A stretch of 64,000 nucleotides of DNA from positions 18,616 through 82,615 of the forward strand of contig VXQO01000150.1 of NCBI GenBank assembly GCA_009838975.1, in the 5' to 3' direction. The position numbers and the translations under genes were made by a program. The notes beneath the pieces were generated by a model. That model was not told where the DNA came from and did not search any database. It was given only the letters and a program-made list of their open reading frames with translations. The DNA is from Gemmatimonadota bacterium (GTDB lineage: Bacteria > Gemmatimonadota > Gemmatimonadetes > Longimicrobiales > Gaopeijiaceae). Of this stretch, positions 60,915-64,000 are shown piece by piece. Every line of letters begins with the position of its first letter. The stretch's first letter is position 1.

Positions 60915-61916
60915 TCATCCGTGAACGCTCCCCGCCGGACTGGGCGCCGGGAAGGCCGGGCAGGAGTACTCGCGCGGCGGCTGCGCCGTCCACGTGCGGT
61001 CCTGCTGCACCAGGGCGTTGGCAAGGACGAGGAGCTTCCGCATCACGGCCGTCAGGGCGACCTTCCGCGGCTTGCCCCGGGCGAGGAGCGCCTCGTACTT
61101 CCGCCTGAGGTCGGGATTGTGCTGGGCCGCAACCAGAGCGGGCATGAAGAGCAGCCTGCGGACCCGGTGCCTGCCGCCCTGGATGAAGCTGTGTCCCTTC
61201 CAGTGTCCGGACTCCCGAGTGATCGGGGCGAGTCCGGCGAGGCTGGCGGCACGGGCACCGGTGAGGGTGCCCAGTTCGGGCATCAGGACGATCAGCCCCG
61301 CAGCGGTGATGTCCGAGATGCCGGGGATGGAAGTGAGGATCTCGGCCCGGCGCTCCAAGGTCTTCTCCTCCTCGATCCGCCGCCCGATCTCGGCGTCGAT
61401 GAGCTTCAACTGGCGGTCGATCTGCCGCAGCCTCTGCTTGGTGACCCGCTTGCCCACGGGAGTGCGCAAGTTCCTGCCCCGGTTGGTGGTTGCGGTCCGG
61501 TCCCTGACCAGTGCGTCGCGGATCTGCTGGAGCTCGGTGAGGTCGCGCTGCCCCTCCGATCTCGCCTCGGTCGGGCGCAGGTCCTCGATGGCCATTGCCA
61601 TGGTGGCCAGTGTCCGGGCGTCCACCGCGTCGGTCTTCGCGCGCCGCCCGATGGAGCGGGCGAAGGACCGGACTTGGAAGGGGTTGATCGCGTACAGGGG
61701 GAGCCCGGCCTTCAGGAGGGTGTCCTCGAAGTTGCGGTGGAAGGATCCGGAGGGTTCGTACGCGATCCGGTCGATCCCGGAGCCGATCCAGGCGATCAGC
61801 TTCCGGAAGCCGGTCCTGTCGTTCGTGAACCGGGACGCTCTCCCCTCGGGGGCGGCGAAGGCGTCGAGCCAGTCCTTGGAGATGTCGATCCCGACGGTGC
61901 GGAGGATGCTGCTCAT
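60915..61916 (-). CDS. IS110-family transposase (DEDD recombinase)
   Basis: A 333-residue transposase. The N-terminal RuvC-like DEDD domain begins 'VGIDISKDWLDAFAAPEG' with further acidic positions in 'IAYEPSGSFHRN' and 'AKTDAVDARTLATM'. A coiled-coil follows (about 125-190). The C-terminal Transposase_20 domain has the HhH 'SIPGISDITAAGLIVLMPEL' and 'SLAGLAPITRESGHWKGHSF' containing the conserved serine, then 'RRLLFMPALVAAQ'. IS110 enzymes recombine donor and target DNA guided by a bridge RNA from the element's own non-coding end. The frame is intact. Confidence 0.95.
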   Translation of the reverse strand: MSSILRTVGIDISKDWLDAFAAPEGRASRFTNDRTGFRKLIAWIGSGIDRIAYEPSGSFHRNFEDTLLKAGLPLYAINPFQVRSFARSIGRRAKTDAVDARTLATMAMAIEDLRPTEARSEGQRDLTELQQIRDALVRDRTATTNRGRNLRTPVGKRVTKQRLRQIDRQLKLIDAEIGRRIEEEKTLERRAEILTSIPGISDITAAGLIVLMPELGTLTGARAASLAGLAPITRESGHWKGHSFIQGGRHRVRRLLFMPALVAAQHNPDLRRKYEALLARGKPRKVALTAVMRKLLVLANALVQQDRTWTAQPPREYSCPAFPAPSPAGSVHG

Positions 61917-61930
61917 GTGTTCTTCCCTTC

Positions 61931-62107
61931 TCCTGTGCTTGTCATGCGAGCCTCGATGCTCGTGTATCCATTCAGGACATCGGGAAGGACGGTGGCGATC
62001 ACACTACCCACGGCCCCATTACGGCCTGCCAGCCTATCGATCCGACCACCGTCCCTGTTGAGCGCCCGCTCCGGCTCGCTACGCTCGCCTCTGCGGGCGC
62101 TCAACAG
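61931..62107 (-). ncRNA. Candidate bridge RNA of the IS110 element
   Basis: Read on the minus strand, three consecutive hairpins fill this 177-base stretch. First is a perfect 15-bp stem (arms 62093-62107 and 62055-62069). Second is a 9-bp stem GGACGGTGG/CCACCGTCC (62046-62054 with 61987-61995) enclosing a second GATC stem and a large internal loop. Third is TCCTG/CAGGA (61973-61977 with 61931-61935) enclosing a 6-bp inner stem and an asymmetric internal loop. This 5' stem-loop plus two looped hairpins matches bridge-RNA architecture. The third loop contains AUGGAUAC, equal to the minus strand at 60820-60813 near the right end, and GCAUGA, complementary to the minus strand at 62159-62154 near the left end. 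Confidence 0.65.
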
Positions 62108-62158
62108 CCCGGGCCTTCCCCGTGACCCGGTCATGCAAATCAAGCGGGAATCTGCATG

Positions 62159-62200
62159 ATTATGGGAGACAAGCCAGCCGACGCGACGTTGAACGTCGCG
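62159..62200 (-). repeat. Right half of the three-hairpin repeat interrupted by IS110
   Basis: ATTATGGGAGACAAGCCAGC (62159-62178) is the right arm of the conserved central hairpin, complementary to 60785-60804. It is followed by a perfect 9-bp hairpin CGCGACGTT-G-AACGTCGCG (62182-62200). Order and spacing mirror the left half, so the two halves would rejoin into one three-hairpin unit if the IS were removed. Confidence 0.7.
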
Positions 62201-62207
62201 GGCTGCC

Positions 62208-62231
62208 AAGGGGGCTCTCCGGCCCCCTTTT
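62208..62231 (+). terminator. Terminator-like GC hairpin with T-tract
   Basis: AAGGGGGC (62208-62215) and GCCCCCTT (62222-62229) form an 8-bp stem with a 6-base loop, followed by TT to give TTTT on the plus strand (62228-62231). It is a good intrinsic terminator on the plus strand and a poor one on the minus strand, though it lies downstream of the minus-strand glycosylase gene. Confidence 0.5.
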
Positions 62232-62303
62232 CCCCAAGGCTTGCCGCGCGCTTTTGGCGGCACGGCGAGGGCGTGGCGCTGGCTCCTAGCTTTGCGAACC
62301 GGA

Positions 62304-63758
62304 CTACCGGAAGCGAACACAGAAGTCGCAGGCGCGACCGAAACTCACTTGCTCGTCCGCCTTCCTGCAATGTCCGCAACCGTGCTTGCCGAAGAACCAC
62401 AGCGCCGGGTCAAGGGCCGCGCATGTGCCCTCGATTCCGGTCGGTCCGGCGATTCCCGCCTCCGATACGGCATCCTTCCAAGCTTGTTGGATGACGGGCT
62501 TGGCCTGCCGAAGCGGCAACCGCCGCGTCGCGGTCACACCGAGATTCTCTGTAGCCTTGCGCACCTGAACGTCCACCGCCACCGGGATGACTTCGATGCG
62601 ATTGATCCTAGACCGGCCCGGATTCGCCATCATCCGGATCCACATCGGCCCGATCTTCGGGCCGCGCAGCAGCGGAAAGCGAGCGCGTCCGCCGTCGTCG
62701 CAGGACTTGAGGTCCCGGAGCAGTTCCCCAGCGTCACCCACGCCAGCGTCGATCACCCGACTCACGGGAGAGTCGAGGCCGGAGCACAGGCTTCTGGCGA
62801 TCCGATGCCACGCATTCGAGTCGGGGCCGTGCCTCCGGCTGACGCGCGCGGCCTTTAGCACCCTGCCGAGCGCGCCGACCTCCAGCCCCGCCACATGCCG
62901 TGGATCGAAGCTCTCCGGGTGATTCTCGTAGAGGTGTACCCCAGCGTTCCAGAGTTGGGTGGCGTCCCGCGCCCTGTCCATCGCGGCAATGAATGTGAGA
63001 AAGAGACGTGCGGCGCGTTGCGTGCCGCCAAGGGAATGGACGTGCTTCACGCTGCCAACGCTTTGCAGGAGCGTCGAACCCTGCCCGGTCTCAAGATCGG
63101 CCCCGGACGCCGTCAGCCGATTCACGGACTTGACCTCGGGCATCTCAAGCCATGGTTGGTCCGGAGCCATGCCGCGCGAAGCTAGGTCGAGGCCGCCTCC
63201 GTAGAAGTCGTCCGCGATCAGTTTCGCAATTCTGCCGGCATGGGAGCGCCGAGGCGAATGGTGGTGACCGGCCTTTCCGTTCGCGTCCAGCCTCTCCCGA
63301 TACCAAGTCAGCTGGCGTCCAACCCCGGTAATGCGCGCCAGGGGTCGATGAACCGCGGCCCCCGCATCGTGCAGCCCTTCTTCGAGCCCATGGTTTAAGT
63401 AGGCCGCGCCAGCGTGGACCTCGATCTGCTTGTTGCGTATCGACGGAACCCGGCGCTTCAATTCAGCGAGGACCCGGGCAGACCATGCTCGCCGGGCCTC
63501 ATGCCGGAGATCCGTCAACGCGAGATCGTAGGCATCAATGCGCCGGTCCGGATCCAGCAGCCCATGTAACGCGCTCAGGATGTACCACGGAACGCCCAAG
63601 CACTCGGCATACGCCCGCCGGTAGCGCCAGAGGGGTGAGTCGTAGAGATCCCGCGCCGTGCTCCGCGCGGAACGCTTGGTCTTCACGCATCCAATCAGCA
63701 CGATATCGGGCTGCTGCGATGACCCGGCGGCAGGCTCCGGTGCTCCAGACGAATTCAT
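62304..63758 (-). CDS. DUF6884-like / HhH-GPD glycosylase-like fusion protein
   Basis: A 484-residue two-part protein. Residues about 18-150 resemble DUF6884 (YaaA-like): 'IVLIGCVKTKRS', 'ARDLYDSPLWRYRRAYAE' and 'WYILSALHGLLDPDRRIDAY'. Residues about 235-484 resemble the endonuclease III/OGG HhH-GPD fold: a helix-hairpin-helix 'LLRGPKIGPMWIRMMANP' (363-380), then 'IPVAVDVQVRKATENLGV' with D396 at the catalytic-Asp position, then a cysteine cluster C446, C461, C464, C477, C480 (CxxC-x12-CxxC) where EndoIII binds 4Fe-4S. Together they suggest an enzyme that recognises or removes a modified base. No signal peptide. Confidence 0.65.
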   Translation of the reverse strand: MNSSGAPEPAAGSSQQPDIVLIGCVKTKRSARSTARDLYDSPLWRYRRAYAECLGVPWYILSALHGLLDPDRRIDAYDLALTDLRHEARRAWSARVLAELKRRVPSIRNKQIEVHAGAAYLNHGLEEGLHDAGAAVHRPLARITGVGRQLTWYRERLDANGKAGHHHSPRRSHAGRIAKLIADDFYGGGLDLASRGMAPDQPWLEMPEVKSVNRLTASGADLETGQGSTLLQSVGSVKHVHSLGGTQRAARLFLTFIAAMDRARDATQLWNAGVHLYENHPESFDPRHVAGLEVGALGRVLKAARVSRRHGPDSNAWHRIARSLCSGLDSPVSRVIDAGVGDAGELLRDLKSCDDGGRARFPLLRGPKIGPMWIRMMANPGRSRINRIEVIPVAVDVQVRKATENLGVTATRRLPLRQAKPVIQQAWKDAVSEAGIAGPTGIEGTCAALDPALWFFGKHGCGHCRKADEQVSFGRACDFCVRFR

Positions 63759-63925
63759 GCCGTACCAAGTGAGCCCGATTCCGCGGCCCTTGCAAGGCGT
63801 CTCGTCGTCGCGATGCGGACGCCATACGGCTGCCGGACCAAACCAGCATCGAGCGACAGTCCGCCGCTTATGTCGGAGCGCCGGACGACCAGAGGGGGTC
63901 GAGGGGGCGGAGCCCCTCGTCAGCC
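63759..63925. other. Non-coding upstream region of the fusion gene
   Basis: 167 bp between the start of the DUF6884/HhH gene and the repeat unit. A GGGGGTCGAGGGGGCGGAGCCCC-type GC-rich segment (63892-63916) contains GGGGC/GCCCC-like pairing (GGGGGCGGAGCCCCTC). No coding region, tRNA or clear promoter is recognised. Confidence 0.35.
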
Positions 63926-63995
63926 GCAGTGTTCAACACTGCGTGTGCTGGCTTGTCACCATAACAGTGGCAAGCCAGCCACGCGGGGCACCCGC
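63926..63995 (+). repeat. Intact three-hairpin repeat unit
   Basis: Three adjacent hairpins: GCAGTGTT-C-AACACTGC (63926-63942); the conserved central hairpin GCTGGCTTG (63947-63955) with CAAGCCAGC (63971-63979), extended by a U.G pair and CAC/GTG to leave the 7-base loop CATAACA; and GCGGG-GCA-CCCGC (63983-63995). The central hairpin matches the halves flanking the IS110 element. The outer hairpins have different sequences but stay perfectly paired. Confidence 0.75.
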
Positions 63996-64000
63996 AAAAA

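Larger units (their letters stand above)
60803..62160 (-). mobile_element. IS110-family insertion sequence (boundaries approximate)
   Basis: The element comprises one transposase gene on the minus strand, about 110 bp after its stop, and a structured 244-bp non-coding region before its start. Ends are placed where the two halves of the central repeat hairpin stop matching (left half ends near 60804, right half begins near 62159), giving about 1.36 kb, normal for IS110. No terminal inverted repeats of the element itself and no target duplication are evident, as expected for this family. Confidence 0.75.

Noticed and set aside
60803..62160. The GCTGGCTTG/CAAGCCAGC arms as terminal inverted repeats of the IS
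   Set aside because: An intact copy of the same hairpin without any IS is present at 63947-63979, and IS110 elements normally lack terminal inverted repeats, so the arms are taken as target sequence. Not fully excluded.
60757..63995. Integron attC sites and a cassette array
   Set aside because: The inverted repeats suggested attC, but RYYYAAC/GTTRRRY core pairs are not at the expected ends, the copies are not all in one orientation, and there is no integron integrase. A REP-like element fits better.
1..64000. CRISPR arrays, tRNA and rRNA genes
   Set aside because: No regularly spaced direct repeats and no cloverleaf or rRNA signature were found on reading; a tRNA could still be missed without a covariance search.

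Overview
The window is GC-rich, densely packed bacterial chromosome around a replication origin. Protein style suggests a Gemmatimonadota (or closely allied FCB-type) bacterium: long-type IspH, bactofilin beside an M23 peptidase, TolB-like and six-bladed beta-propeller envelope proteins, a zinc carboxypeptidase with signal peptide, and many ATGA/GTGA gene overlaps. This placement rests on recognition of protein families, not on a computed phylogeny.

Layout. 0-11 kb: the 3' end of gyrA, a saccharopine dehydrogenase-like enzyme and a TolB-like propeller; a hypothetical-queE-Nudix operon; an MDR oxidoreductase and a MazG-like protein; an ECF sigma / membrane protein / Spy-CnrX-like triad; and the threonine-to-glycine pair (SDR-type threonine dehydrogenase plus 2-amino-3-ketobutyrate CoA ligase) with a phosphoesterase. 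11-16 kb: a minus-strand operon of histidine kinase, sigma54 NtrC-type regulator, exported coiled-coil protein and outer-membrane barrel. 16-29 kb: lipoprotein/pyrE, dnaN, oriC (cluster of DnaA boxes at 18.8-19.1 kb), dnaA, rpmH-rnpA-yidD-yidC-mnmE-mnmG, a perfect parS site inside the end of mnmG, parA-parB, M23 peptidase and bactofilin. 29-42 kb: Nif3-like, M14 peptidase, zinc-ribbon protein, DUF819 transporter-like protein, lipA and the pyruvate dehydrogenase genes (E1 alpha, E1 beta, E2, E3), interrupted by an amidohydrolase with a tandem operator-like motif at its start. 42-56.7 kb: ankyrin lipoprotein, two M20 and one M42 peptidase, SDR, ispH, fxsA, a GAF protein followed in frame by an MBL protein, the glycolate oxidase trio glcDEF, and a MenC/N-acylamino-acid racemase-like enolase.

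From about 56.7 kb to the end the content looks accessory: a solitary GspE/PilB-like ATPase with an extra zinc-ribbon tail, a UDG-fold protein, a propeller lipoprotein, an IS110-family element, and a large protein joining a DUF6884-like domain to an endonuclease III-like HhH-GPD domain with a cysteine cluster.

The most interesting signals are at 60.7-64 kb. The IS110 element carries, upstream of its transposase, three consecutive hairpins with the layout of a bridge RNA. One internal loop contains an 8-nt match to the element's right end and a 6-nt match to its left end, as donor guides should. The element sits in the loop of the central hairpin of a three-hairpin repeat. An uninterrupted copy of that repeat lies at the window's right edge. 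Both copies have a conserved central hairpin flanked by hairpins whose stems differ in sequence but keep pairing.
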